This document shows, one piece after another, positions 1 to 62,772 of a stretch of DNA of 64,000 nt. The first letter of the stretch is position 1. The number at the start of each line of letters is the position of its first letter. The position numbers and the translations under genes are program-made. The stretch comes from Gambelia wislizenii (Eukaryota > Chordata > Lepidosauria > Squamata > Crotaphytidae): the NCBI GenBank assembly GCA_030847615.1, contig JAUMIR010000004.1:100888001-100952000 (forward strand), written 5' to 3'. The notes beneath the pieces are model-generated. The model saw only the letters and a program-made list of their open reading frames with translations. It made no database searches and was not told where the DNA came from.

Positions 1-1185
1 TCTTATCTTTCTGACTGTCAGAACTCAGCCAGTATAATTAAAAGGTCTCATAGGACAAGCTTTCCTGCTTATATCTATAAGGAACCATTTGTTGACACAG
101 TCAGTATGGGATGGCCCATATATTTTAGTCCTTCCTTGTTCTCAGCACATTTGTCTGCTTGAGAGAAGAAAAGTGGAGCAAGAAGATACTTTAATAAAGA
201 TTATGTCATGGTCCTAATTTGTTTACTGACAATGAGCCCCTTTCTGAGGGTGAATAAATAATTCTTCAGAGAAGAGTCTAAAGCAGATGCTTTACAAAGG
301 CCTTGGGGTAGACCAAATCAGGGAGTTATCCTAAGCCAGGATGCCCCCTTTATATGTGTTAATGGCTTAGGGGAGTCATTGAACCTGTTTGCTGTTGAGC
401 GCTTAACCCTCTCAGCAAATCCTAGCTTTTGTGTTTCAGCTGAGCAAATAATTGCTTCTCATGTCAAAGCTTATGTGAAAGGGGAGTGTATTTTTACAGC
501 AATGACATGAGGAATGGCTTATATTTAGGATGGGTGTAGCAGAGAAGAGTTCCATTTCAATGCAAAAAAAATCCCAAACTACTCCCTGAACATTTCTCCC
601 CTTGGCAAGCCCCTGCCACTGCTGTTCTTGACACCAGAAATAGTTCTCAGCCTCTAATAAGGATATGTATACCAATACACTGCACAATGTAAAACACATT
701 TTTGATCCTGAAAACTTTTATCACAAATCACTGTGTGCAATGAATAGCCTTTCAGGAATATACAGGAATCAAAATGGATGTCTGTCCTACCAAACACACT
801 CCCTTTTGAATATTGGTATTAACATCCACCTGGTTAAACAGTAAGCCTATTAAGAAACCAAATCCTTTACCTTCGTCTTCCCCAACTCTGAATAAACGAA
901 AAGGGAAGATTGCTAGGACATTCTCCCTCCTGTGTGTGTGGCTGATGCTGGCCATGGATACTTAAGAGGGAAATGCCTTCCACAGCATGTGTGCATGAAC
1001 GGGATACATGTGTATTTAAAAAGCATAAATAAATATGTGTTACAGCATACAGTGTGGGTTAGGGATGGAAAGATGATTTGCAGTTACATATTTCCAGGCT
1101 GAAAAATGGATTTTGCAACATTGAGAAAATCCGTCAGGAAGGCTATTAGTGCAGTAAGATTTTTGCACAGTTTCCCCTGGTTTCT
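1..1185. other. Intergenic, nothing recognised
   Basis: AT-rich sequence with only short chance open frames. No exon, RNA gene or recognised repeat was seen. Confidence 0.6.
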
Positions 1186-1387
1186 AATGTCCAAAGTGTT
1201 GCAGAGGGATTATTCTGCAGAGAAATACATGCAATGTTTTTGCACAGAAAACAAGTTTTCCTCTGCTGAATGCTCTGTTGCCTGCACAAGAAACACATTT
1301 TCTGTTTAGAAAACTTTTTTTGTACAGCAAAAATATATGTGCATTTCTTTGCAGAATAAGTTCTCCGCAACATATTAGGACATTCAA
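1186..1387. mobile_element. Short palindromic MITE-like element
   Basis: An imperfect inverted repeat with arms of about 75 bp. The left arm starts AATGTCCAAAGTGTTGCAGAG and includes TTATTCTGCAGAGAAAT; the right arm is its complement, ending CTCCGCAACATATTAGGACATT. The loop is about 50 bp. No coding capacity. The superfamily cannot be assigned because no clear target duplication is visible. Confidence 0.6.
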
Positions 1388-2845
1388 ATAAGGGATAATA
1401 CTGTGAAGAAATGTTTGTTTTCTCCTGTAGGAGGGAGAAAACTACAGTAATTATTTGTCCTTGCATGTGAGGATGAACTCATTGAGGATGTACTTCTCTA
1501 ACTTAGGCAGCCTACCAGTCTTCCCTCAAGGAATGCATTTGCTTTAGAGATATCTCATTTCCAGAGCACAAAGGTAATGCTTCCCTAGACAGCACATTTT
1601 TTGCCATTTTGATTGCACTGTGGAAGGTTATTATGCAGTATCATAGCTCCATTGTTCATTTTAGTGACCATCCCCATAACAACAACATTCTGTTCAGCCA
1701 TTTAAGCTTCTTTTTTCCCCTTCTTTTTTTGGTGTACTGTTTGTGCATTCTGACATTGCACACCTTGGGTAGCAAAGTGCTTGCCCTGTCTAATTAATGT
1801 AGTCCAAAAAGTGCTGAACAATAATGAAGACCATCAGGGCTATCCTCTCGCATAGGATACAAGTGGACATAATATCATATTCTGGTCTACAGTTTCAATT
1901 TGTGGAGGGAAATACTTTTGTGAGAGAAATGATGAGTTCTGTGTATCTAATGTCAGTACCTGCAGTTGGGAACTCTGGATGCGATAGATCCAGTTTTTGT
2001 GTTCTGTTCAGTCTGTGGAAGTGTGGTGCTCAGACGCTGTGGGTCTGCTTTTCTCATGCATTGGCCATGTGGACTGGAATGTGGAGCACCCCCTCCCCCT
2101 TAATATTGTGACACTGTTGCTGAAATCTCCTGCTGTGTGTAGAGAATCCAAACTCCATGAATCATAAGGACTACCAACCATTGCCCCCAAAGTTGGTGAG
2201 AAAGGGGGAAAGAACTTTCCCTCCCAGTCCTTGCTAATTTCTTCCTACAACTTTTTCTACTTCAGAATTACCTGTTTCATTTTCACAAAATGAAAATGAG
2301 AGAGCATCAATAGGAGGGGCTATTGGCGGTGTTTAATGTTTCAATAGGGTTGTACGACACTTCTAGGTTAGGGTCCCATATATTCACCTCTTCCCCACTC
2401 CCAAATGCACAATCATCCTTCTCTACAGGCACTGGTACAGTATTTGAAAAAATGGATAATTGTTCTAAGCAATAGCTGACTAAGCAGGCATTGGCTTGAA
2501 TCCTATCAGTTCTCCCAGTAGAGTAGACCCATTTCATCAGTGAGATTTTTATGCATGTTGACTCACCATTTAACAATTCATTCAACAAGTCTATTTTAGT
2601 GGGAATTATCAGTAAGATTCATGTCAGTATGTACCGAGAAGGAGAGTCCATCCTAAAAAAATAAATAAAATAAATCCATTGGAACTCAGACCATTTATGC
2701 CAGCCTTTCCCTGAATTAAGATCAGATCTGGTGAGGATTCTGCCTTTCTGGAGGAGAAAATTCTTAAAGGAACAGAAAGTGTTGGCTAGAAGGGACAGTG
2801 CCAGGCCACCTACTCATGCCTTGCTCTTTTTTTTTTCCTGGCACA
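1388..2845. other. Intergenic, nothing recognised
   Basis: Unique-looking AT-rich sequence with no gene or clear repeat. Confidence 0.5.
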
Positions 2846-4197
2846 CATACAGCAAAATCCTATAATATCCAAAATTCACAAAATAGTGGCATCTTTATAA
2901 GGGTTAAGCAAAAACACACAGAATACATCATGCAAGCTTTTGAAGGTCCACTGGTTTCTTCATCAGGCAAATACGTTAAAAATCAAACAGAAGAGGGAAA
3001 AAATGAAGTTGTTACACTTTTGTCAAGATGTTTGTTGTTGTTGTTGTTGTTGTTGTTGTCAGTTAAGATAGTCTGGAGGGATTTCTCAGTAGGCAGAGGT
3101 CATTCTTCTCTTTGGCCATGTGGACTCTGGAAGACAAAGAGTTGTAAAATGCAGGCAATAAAATTTAAACTCAGTTAGCAACAAAAAAATTAACTTCCCT
3201 TGAGAGCCAGGCTGTTTCTGGGTGAGGCTACCTGCTTCTTTCTTAGGCAGAGAACATTGAATTTCTCAAGAAGCCTCTGTACTGTTGGATCTGGAAAAAC
3301 CTTTAGGTGCTGTGTAGGTAAAACTCGCCAAATGCAGTCCTAATTAAAAAAAAGTTTTACTTTTGTTGGAGGTAAAACCTCAAAGAGCTAAGTTCCAGTC
3401 CTTTGGTTCCCTCTTCTTTAGGATAGCCCTGTTACAGCTAAAATGTGGTTTTCTCAGATCCAGAAAACATACCCAGGATTTTTCTTGGTTTTTTTCCAGG
3501 CTGTGAGGCTATGTTCTGGAAGAGTTTACTTCTGACGTTTCACCTACATCTGTGGCTGGCATCTTCTGGGGTAGCTGTGTTTGGCCATACAGCAAAATAC
3601 ACTACAATAATATCCAAAATCCACAAAACAGCAATTACTATACTTTTATTGGGTCAACCAAAAATGCACAAAATTCATCATGAAAGCTTTCAAAGCTCCA
3701 CTAGCTTCTTCACCATTTGGCAGGTTTTACATATACAGGACTTAAAGGTTTTTCCAGATTCAACAGTACAGAGGCTTCTTGAGAAATTCAATGTTCTCTG
3801 CCTAAGAAAGAGGCAGGTAGCCTCACCAAAAACAGCCTGGGTCTCAAGGGAAGTTAGTTTTTCTGTTGCTAATGGAGTTTAAATTTTATTGCCTGCATTT
3901 TACAACTCTTTGTCTCCCAGAGCCCACATGGCCAAAGAGAGGAGTGACCTCTGCCTACATGGATATCCCTCCAGACCATCTTAGCTGACAACAACAAAAA
4001 CAACATCTTGACAAACTAGGCCTGAGACTCTTAACATATTTTTTCTTCTCCTGTATGATTTTTAACACCTTTGCCTGATGATGAAGAAGCCAGTGGAGCG
4101 TCAAAAGCTTGCATGATGTATTTTGTGCATTTTGGTTGGCCCAATAAAGGTGTTGCTGTTTTGTAGATTTTGGATGTTGTTATGTTTTGCTGTATGG
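2846..4197. repeat. Large inverted repeat (about 485-bp arms) with internal third copy
   Basis: Bases 2846-3335 are repeated in inverted orientation at 3713-4197. The outer module (CATACAGCAAAA ... CATCAGGCAAA) occurs three times: 2846-2985 (+), 3586-3725 (+) and about 4058-4197 (-). A TTG-rich microsatellite at 3028-3058 pairs with ACA-rich sequence near 3990. The spacer also holds a fragment (about 3490-3570) resembling sequence beside the Penelope-like fragment near 32250-32330. It looks like a non-autonomous palindromic element or a tail-to-tail double insertion. Confidence 0.75.
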
Positions 4198-4381
4198 TCA
4201 ACACAGCTATCCCTGGATGTTTTTTTGGATTTGAGGACACATACAGCAGGAATTCTTGCATATGCTCTGGCTCACAACTGGCCATTTTTTGTTGCTTTTA
4301 ATCTTTTACTGAACTTTACTCAAGTTCACTTTGGGGTTGATAAATTCAGGAGGGATTTGGGGAGTGTGTTTGTGTGTTCTT

Positions 4382-4583
4382 CCACACTAAGCAGTTATAC
4401 TGCTACGATACCACTTTAACTGCCATGATTTCATCCTAAGAAAGCTTGGGATTTGTAGTTTAGGAGGGGTGTTTAGAATTCTCAGGCAGAGAGTTGTAGC
4501 ACCTCAACAATTTACAAATTCCAAGAATCCATAGAATTCAACAGTTAAAGTGGAATCATAGTGCTCTAAATTGTGTAGTGTGA
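4382..4583. mobile_element. Palindromic MITE, family A, copy 1
   Basis: The termini are complementary: CACACTA..., then CCACTTTAACTGCCATGAT on the left, and its complement (CAACAGTTAAAGTGG ... TAGTGTG) on the right. Related copies are at 13787-13984 and 60509-61631. The internal GGGATTTGTAGTTTAG is shared. Probably a hAT-like non-autonomous DNA transposon, but the superfamily is inference. Confidence 0.65.
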
Positions 4584-4687
4584 ATGGGCCTGCTGTGGTT
4601 TGCACAGATTATTCTGTGTGTGTGGGGGTGTTGTTTAGTTGGAAGTATATTTAACCCTTGGATTTGTCAATGTTTCAATCACTTTTT

Positions 4688-4925
4688 GAGAGCCAGTGTA
4701 GTACAGTGGCTTGAGTGTTGGTCTATGATACCAGAAGACAAGAAGAGTCTGAATCTCTGCTCAGCCATGGAAACCCACCAGGTGACCTTGAGCAAGGGAC
4801 ACTCTCTCAGCCTCTGAAGAAGGCAATGGCAAACCTCCTCCGAATAAATTTTGCCAAGAGAACCCCTAGGATTAGGCTCACTATAAGTCAAAGTTGAATT
4901 TAGGGCACCTAACAGTAACAGATAA
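4688..4925 (+). mobile_element. tRNA-derived SINE, copy 1
   Basis: It begins GAGAGCCAGTGTAGTACAGTGG (A-box-like) and continues with CTCTGCTCAGCCATGG, CAGGTGACCTTGAGCAAG, CTCTCAGCCTC and GGCAATGGCAAACCTCCTC. This is the pattern of an abundant squamate tRNA-derived SINE (Sauria-SINE type). The body is intact; the A-rich end has drifted. Confidence 0.8.
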
Positions 4926-5446
4926 ATTTTCACTACCACACCAAAAATGAGATGGAGGGGGTGAGAGAGAGAGAGAGAGACTTTCCATGGGAAATTAATG
5001 CTTTTGATAGCTACTAATTAAGCTTTTTAGTAGGGACAGCAGAAGGGAGTGATGCCACAGACCCTTAAAAAAAAATCAAAGTATCTGAAAAGCATCAAAC
5101 TGCCCTTCTCTCTCCCATTCATTTCCTCTGATCCTCTAAGAAAGAGTTTCCAAATTATTTTTGATAAGAAAAAAAAAATTAAGAGGGTGTAGTGTTCATA
5201 TGGTGTGTGTGTGTGTGTTTTAGACGAAGGGCTTAATTTGGAAGTGGAGGGAAATGGGAATCCAAAATACTGTGCTGTATCATTTTAGCAGCAGGCAGAG
5301 GCGGTAGCTTAGCAAGCAGGGACCCTAGTTGCCCAAAGGCACCGGTCGGTTACTATCACAACAGTGACTTGCTGCTTTGTTCTCTCTCTCTCCTTTTCTC
5401 ACTACTTTCCTTCCTTCCTCTCCTCCCGGCTTGGTTTCCATTCTCT

Positions 5447-5447
<1 letters not shown>
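4926..5447. other. Upstream flank of ACOT11, simple repeats
   Basis: It contains (GA)n near 4966-4980, (TG)n near 5203-5217, and a TC-rich stretch directly before the CA tract. No coding exon was recognised. Confidence 0.5.

Positions 5448-5482
<35 letters not shown>
5448..5482. repeat. (CA)17 microsatellite upstream of ACOT11
   Basis: An uninterrupted CA run of about 35 bp lies directly upstream of the TATA-like sequence and about 110 bp before the start codon. Overlapping open frames of HTHTHT or CVCVCV type are artefacts of this run. Confidence 0.97.
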
Positions 5483-5484
<2 letters not shown>

Positions 5485-5487
5485 CAC

Positions 5488-56819
<51,332 letters not shown>

Positions 56820-57299
56820 GTAGGTGGGGAGAAACTATTATTGTTCTGGCACCTTCCTTACAATCACTCTTTTCCCTCCCTACAATGCTCCCCCTCACCT
56901 GAGTTTCTGTGAAAGATATGAGGAATGTAAAGTTTCAACTATGACCACATATGATTTCCCCTCATGGGATATTCCTGAGATAGAATTATATACATACATA
57001 GGAAATTGATTGTATTTCTACTCTTTTGCCTGGCTCCGCAAAAGGACTATGCCACCCTTCTTGAATCCAGCAGGGGTTCTAGCTAGTGCTGTTTTCAAGA
57101 AGTCCACCCTAGTCCTTTTCATGAGCCAGGCAGAAGAGTAGAAATTCCTGTGGAACATTCAGTCTCTTTCTACCTGTGGATCCAACCCAGCAGCAACACA
57201 CATGGGACACAGGGAGAAAAGTTATCCTTATACATAATTAAACCACCATAGCACACTGACTCTACACCACTAGCGGCTACCTTTGTCGAGAGACTGAAC

Positions 57300-57512
57300 T
57301 AATAATTATAAGTGTTGGATCAGGACTCTGGGAAACTAGGGTTCAAATCCTGCTCAGCTGTGGGAAACCCGCTGAGTGGGTGACCCTGGGCAAGTCGGAT
57401 TCTGTCGGCCTCAGAGGAAGGCAATGGTAAAGCTCCTCTGAATACATCTTGCCAAGAAAACCCTAAGGTAGGGTTGCCAGAAGTCAGAGTTGACTTGAAG
57501 TCACATTACAAC
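57300..57512 (+). mobile_element. tRNA-derived SINE, 5'-truncated
   Basis: AGTGTTGGATCAGGACTCTG, GGTTCAAATCCTGCTCAGC (B box), GGTGACCCTGGGCAAGTC, TTGCCAAGAAAACCCTAAGG and TTGACTTGAAGTCACATTAC. The A-box end is lost or decayed. Confidence 0.75.
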
Positions 57513-57689
57513 AAGAAAGCAACTAGTGAAAGTCCTGAGCAACTGAGACAGATCTTGTTAGTCATTGAGGTGCCTTGTCATTAGAAAGTCTAAGGATGGA
57601 GGGCCTGAAGCTTCCACATCTTGGGGAGAAGGGATTGTCAAGATCATGAAATATTGGAGGCTACATGATTTGTTAGCTGCCAGTAGTGA

Positions 57690-57722
57690 GGTCTGTGTGT
57701 GTGTTTGTGTGTGTGTGTGTGG
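57690..57722. repeat. (TG)n microsatellite
   Basis: A GTGTGT run with one TTT interruption in intron 9. Confidence 0.9.
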
Positions 57723-57967
57723 TTGCTTATGCAACCAGGAGTCTTTAATGTCCATCTTCTCTTGCCTATGTGCTACTTAATTTGTTCAGTTCATTGAAAT
57801 CAGCAAAAGTTGGGGTGAACACTGAGGTCTTTGGTGTTAAACTGATTCGGGAAAATATGTTGAATGAACCAAAAATGGTTCTGGAACTTAAACCTAGCTT
57901 GAAGCAACACTTTTGGACATTCAAGACCCAACCCTAATCTCAGATATGTAGAAGCAAATGCTAAATA

Positions 57968-58678
57968 CAGTCGTCCCTTCACATTCGTGGGGGTTAGGTT
58001 CCATGGACCCCTGCAAATGTGAAAAATCCGCGAATATTGATTGCCCCCCCTCCCCCACCAAAGTGACCACGGGGCCTCCGGAGGCCCCATAGTTGCTTTC
58101 CCCGGACTCCCCACTCCCTCCCAAGGCCTTCACGGGGCCTGCGGAGACCCTCCCGAGGCCCCATGGATGCCTCCCCGGCCCTTCCCCCTCCCACCCAGGG
58201 CCTTCATGGGGCCTACTGAGTGTCTCCGGAGGCCCCATGGAGGCCTCCGCGGCCCTCCCCCCTCCCACCCAGGGCCTTCATGGGGCCACGCAAGGCTCCA
58301 TGGAGGCCTCCGCGGCCCTCCCCCCTCCCTCCCAGGGCCTTCACGGGGCCTCGCAAGGCCCCATGGAGGCCTCCATGGCCCTCCCCCTACCCCCCCAAGG
58401 CCTTCACGGGGCCGCGCAAGGCTCCGTGGAGGCCTCCGCGGCCCTCCCCCCAAGGCCTTCACGGGGTCGCACAAGGCTCCTTGGAGGCCTCCCCGGCCCT
58501 CCCCCCTCCCCTCCAAGGCCTTCACGGGGCCTCCAGAGGGTCTCCGAAGGCCCTGTGGAGACCTCCCCAGCCCTCCCCGCTCCCCACAAGGGCCTTCATG
58601 GGGCCTTGGGGGGCCCTCCCAAAACCGCAAATAATCAAAAACGCGAATGCCGAGTTCGCAAATGTGGAGGGGCAACTG
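57968..58678. mobile_element. Tigger-like element with GC-rich internal minisatellite
   Basis: TA on both sides. The left end CAGTCGTCCCTTCACATTCG is complementary to the right end CGCAAATGTGGAGGGGCAACTG. Next to them lie the expected GTTAGGTTCCATGGACC and AACCGCAAATAATCAAAAACGCG. The interior is replaced or filled by the minisatellite at 58065-58625, so the element is 711 bp instead of about 150-250 bp. Confidence 0.85.
58065..58625. repeat. GC-rich minisatellite, about 8 units of 55-74 bp
   Basis: GGCCTTCA starts at 58125, 58199, 58273, 58336, 58399, 58454, 58517 and 58591, giving spacings of 74, 74, 63, 63, 55, 63 and 74. Each unit carries GGCCCCATGGAGGCCTCCG-like and CCCTCCCCCCTCC-like parts. 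The long proline-rich open frames in all directions are products of the repeat, not genes. Confidence 0.9.
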
Positions 58679-60508
58679 TATTTATATATTACATTTCTAC
58701 CCTGTTCCATTCTCAAGGAGCTTGATTAAGATAGCATAAGAGATTCCTCCCATCCCCCTTGTTTGCTCACTAGGCATGGACAGGTACTTTGCACATGCTC
58801 AAAAGCACATTTTGTTTTCTTATTACTTCACATTCTAAAGTTGAACTGTACCATTGCTAATGGGCTAACATCAAAACATTGTAATAGGAGAATAGCAGTA
58901 TGAATAGATGGCTAGAACAGACTCCAGTCGGTCAGTATTTGAACACCGTACGAGCCATAATGTTAGTTGACTTCATTCTTTCAGTGCTGGAGGATTTCTT
59001 GTGGGCATTGGGAAATGTTGTGGCTGCCAACATTTCCACAGGGGAGTTGAAGAGAAGTTCTCTCACTCTATATTTTTTTTAAAAAAAAACAAAGAATGTT
59101 GAGATACGGTACTTAGAAGGGCATATCCTACAATAGACTATCACAAGATATTCTGAATCAAAATGTGGCTGGGTTGCTGGTGGGAGGCAGGGTGGGGAAG
59201 TGGGCATCCCAGCCACAAAATTCTTGGATACTATTCAGCGCATAGTGTTCTAATCAGAGCTTAGCTAAGTTACATCTTTGGACTACAGCTGCCAGATTCC
59301 CTAAGCCAGCTTGCCCAGTTGCAATGCTGCCTTAGGGATCCTGGAAGTTACAGTCCAGAAAGGTAACTTTTCCAGTTTCTGGTGTCTAATAGCAAGTCTT
59401 ATCAGGAAGGCAGAATGTTAAGGAAGCATGAAGGAAAAGTTTTCATGGAAGAAATGAAAAGCAAGAGGCAAACAATCAACAAAGATGGTGTAAAAATGAA
59501 ATGAAGTTCCTTCCCTGCTTTATGCCTTCCCAGACTGTTTCTTTGTTCTGTAGCAAGTCCTATTTATAAAACAAATCGTCTTCAGCACCGTGCTACATTT
59601 TCCTTCCATTTCTGCCTCGCGGTGACATCAGAACCCCCTTCAGTTTGCCTCCTGTTATGTCACTAAAACCTCATAGCGTATTTATAGCCTTGTTGTTCAG
59701 TTGTCCCTAATTCATAATTTATTACAGAACACAGACAGAGACTGGATGCATTATCCTTAAGGCCATGGTTCTTGGGGCATTAATGCCAAATCAATGCACT
59801 CTCTTGAGAGCACTGAGAGAAGGCAGGCTTGAAGAGGAAAGAAGAACAATGAACACTGTGAGATAGAGTATCATAAACAGAGCACTACAGTAAAAGGAGT
59901 GCTCTGACTTAGGGGTTCACCTTCTTGCTTAGGAGCCCCCTCTCCTTCTTTGACATCTTTGTTGCTTAGTTGTTTGTCTCTGTTGCTGTCATGTATTTGC
60001 TTGTAAACCACAGCTATATCATTCTGTCTGAAGAGTGTAGCAGATGGAGCAGTAAAATAAGCTACATGACAGTTTCATTTATCCTAATGGTTTTGCAAGT
60101 TCTGCAGTGGGTAGGAGAGTGAGTTCAGACTTCTGAGAACAAAACTTGGAAAAGTTACATTTTTGGACTCTAACTTCCAGAATCTACCCAGCCATCATGG
60201 CCAGTGGCTTCTGCTACTACAGGGCTTTTCCAGATTGGTCTTAAGAAGTATGAATACTTGCAATATAGCTCCTTTGATTTTGCTGGTTGTTATCACTTGT
60301 GTGTCTACTCATTTCATTCTTGGAGATGGGAGAGGGGGCTATTTGTAGTGAATTCTTAAATCTTCACTAGGGTCCTTCCAAAAATTTTAAAAACCAGGAA
60401 ACAGTGTGCAGAGGTGACCCAAAGGTTTGTCAGGCAAGTTTTTTTCCTCTGAAAATTTACAAAAACTTCTTTTAGAGTTGTAGTGCAAAAGTGCCATTTC
60501 ACTGAGAT
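58679..60508. other. Intron 9, mostly unrecognised
   Basis: Family B-like palindromes lie at about 59262-59375 (GTTACATCTTTGGACTACAG / complement) and in part near 60145-60215. No START-domain exon was seen. Confidence 0.5.
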
Positions 60509-61631
60509 TTTCAGACTACACTGTTAGTGTTATTGTTCCACTTTAACTTCTCTGACTTCCTGCTGTAGAATTCTGGGGTTTGTAGTTTAGTGACCTCTCC
60601 ATTGACGCCCAGAAAACAGAAGTTCTTTACCAGCCTGCACCACAGGACGAACACCACCATCCCCACATTGCCGTCGGCAAATCAGTGCTCAAGTCCGTTC
60701 AGCAGTTCACCTACCTGGGAAGCATCATCTCCTCAGATGCCAAGATTGACAAAGAGATCAATCACAGATTAGCAAAGGCATATAGTGCATTTGGAAGACT
60801 TCACAAAAGAGTCTGGAGCAATAAACACCTGAGGCAAAGCACAAAAATCAGTGTGTATAGAGCCATCGTACTGTCTATCCTCCTTTATGGATCTGAAACA
60901 TGGGTTACCTATCGCCACCACCTACGACTCCTCGAGCGCTTTCATCAGCGCTGTCTACGCACAATCCTAAATATACACTGGACTGACTATGTGACGAATG
61001 TTGCTGTCCTTGAACAAGCAGGGATCACCAGCATTGAGGCCATGATATTGAGAACACAGCTGCGCTGGGCAGGGCACGTTTCTAGGATGGAGGACCATCG
61101 CCTTCCAAAAATACTACTCTACGGTGAACTCGCCACGGGTCAGCGTGGGAGGGGCGCTCCAAAAAAGCGATACAAGGACTCCCTGAAACAACATCTCAGG
61201 CTTGGCCAGATTGATCACCAACGGTGGTCTACCCTGGCTTCACATCGGGAGGCATGGAGACGCACTATCCACAATGCTGCAGCCTTATTTGAGAACTCAC
61301 GACGAACAAGTCTTGAAGAGAAACGACAACGCAGAAAGAATCACAACCCAAAAACATCACCCAAGGAGACCTTCTGCTGCACTTTTTGCAACCGGACTTG
61401 TTTATCTCGGATTGGCCTTTTTAGTCATCAGCGCGCTTGCAGAAGGCGCGGGATGAGTCCTTCCTGAATCTTCGTTTGCGAAGAAAAGCCAGAGAGAGTT
61501 TAGTGAGGCCTAAGAGCTCTCTAACTGAGAGTTGCAAATGCCCCTCCCTAAACTGCAAATCCCAGGATTCAACAGGAGGCAGCCATAGCAAATATAGTGG
61601 AATAGTAACACTATAATAGTATTGTCTGAAA
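60509..61631. mobile_element. Palindromic MITE, family A, copy 3, split by a LINE
   Basis: TTTCAGACTACACTG, TTGTTCCACTTTAACTTC at the left; ATAGTGGAATAGTAACACTA and TGTCTGAAA at the right. The two halves (to 60593 and from 61497) join to a normal copy like 13787-13984. The insertion duplicated AGTTTAGTGA. Confidence 0.75.
60595..61467 (+). CDS. Non-LTR retrotransposon RT C-terminal part with zinc finger, open frame, 5'-truncated
   Basis: Open for 291 codons with no stop from the insertion edge. It starts LSIDAQKTEVL, then FTYLGSIISSDAKID, HRLAKAYSAFGRL, STKISVYRAIVLSILLYGSE, LRTILNIHWTDYVTN and LRTQLRWAGHVSRMEDHRLP, then ends in CTFCNRTCLSRIGLFSHQRAC, a Cys2-type zinc-finger-like tail. This is the RT thumb and C-terminal domain of a LINE widespread in animal genomes; the clade (RTE-, CR1- or another group) is not resolved. 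The RT catalytic motifs lie upstream and are missing, so no active enzyme can result. It is not a host gene: it is inserted in a MITE with a duplication (60584-60593 and 61497-61506) and has no promoter. Confidence 0.75.
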   Translation, partial: LSIDAQKTEVLYQPAPQDEHHHPHIAVGKSVLKSVQQFTYLGSIISSDAKIDKEINHRLAKAYSAFGRLHKRVWSNKHLRQSTKISVYRAIVLSILLYGSETWVTYRHHLRLLERFHQRCLRTILNIHWTDYVTNVAVLEQAGITSIEAMILRTQLRWAGHVSRMEDHRLPKILLYGELATGQRGRGAPKKRYKDSLKQHLRLGQIDHQRWSTLASHREAWRRTIHNAAALFENSRRTSLEEKRQRRKNHNPKTSPKETFCCTFCNRTCLSRIGLFSHQRACRRRGMSPS

Positions 61632-62762
61632 CTCTACACACTACTACAGAGAAAAGAGGAGAAGCGAATAATACTGTACTCTTATCTCTTGGAATTAAAA
61701 AGAAACCTACACAACCATGGGAATTAAGTGTTGCAGCTGATGCTGGGAATTGCCAAAAAATAGTCTGGGACCACAGAAACGTACTTTGGATTTTTTTAAA
61801 AAATACCCTGAGAACTCTGGCAACAAATATCACAACCTCTAGCTACCTCCTACACATGTGGAGGAGCCTACATGAAATGTCGTAGTCTCTGTGCTGTGTA
61901 GAGTGGACCTCTAACTGCTCTATAATGCAAATAACAAGAGCATGTGCTCACATTGTAATGTGGAAGTACCATTACCCCCCTCTCTCAATTTCTTACCCCC
62001 AACTCTCAGATTGGTATTGCTGGATTCAGGTGCTTTAGGAGATTTAAAAGAAGTTGTTAAAATTTATGCCCTAAAGTTGTCGTTTTACTTTGTTTTGTGT
62101 TAGGACTGGTTTTGTAGGATGCAAATGCAAGGAACTTGTTGTTCATATTTATTTCTCAAGTGCTTAAAAAACAAAACCAAGGCACTGTACTGTACCACAT
62201 AAAATACAGAACAGAAATAGAACACAGCCATGTCTGCTGGCTTGCAATCTAAATAATATATGCATTACAGCATTAATATCTGGCTGGATGCACCATTTAT
62301 GACCTTGGGACTGCATGATGTTCAGTCCTGTGTTAATACATGAGACCTTTTTCTACTATGGAGAGGAATATGGAGACATTTTGCTCCTGGAGAAGTTATA
62401 TGTGGGTGGATGTGTTATCTATGATTCTCCTTTTTCAGTTTACCTGTGAACTTTGTCCTGTCTGATCATTGTGCCATCAAGATTCTCTGTTTAAAATATT
62501 TCTAGTTCTGTGGTTTGGGTGAGACCTTTATTATTTGGTACTTTGGACCCCTTCGCCTTGGCCTTTAAGGTCCTAGATAGTTGTTATCAGTCAAATCTCT
62601 GTTTCTTTCCTTATCTTAGATCCTGAGAATGACATTGTAAAGGGGTGATAAGAGCTGAGCAAAGACCAAGAGGGCTTTAGTTTGTGCAAGTTTGTGCCTC
62701 TTGAGTGTAATACTAGTACTGGTTACAGACCAGCCATGCACTTTACCTGGCTAAAGGTACCT
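61632..62762. other. Intron 9, nothing recognised
   Basis: No exon or clear repeat seen. Confidence 0.45.
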
Positions 62763-62772
62763 GGGGGACTCC

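Noticed and set aside
58065..58625. CRISPR-like regular repeats
   Set aside because: This is vertebrate DNA, and the units are contiguous with variable length and no unique spacers.
58041..58725. Long proline-rich open frames in several frames on both strands (up to 210 codons)
   Set aside because: They are all translations of a GC-rich minisatellite inside a Tigger-like element; being open in many frames at once is an effect of composition.
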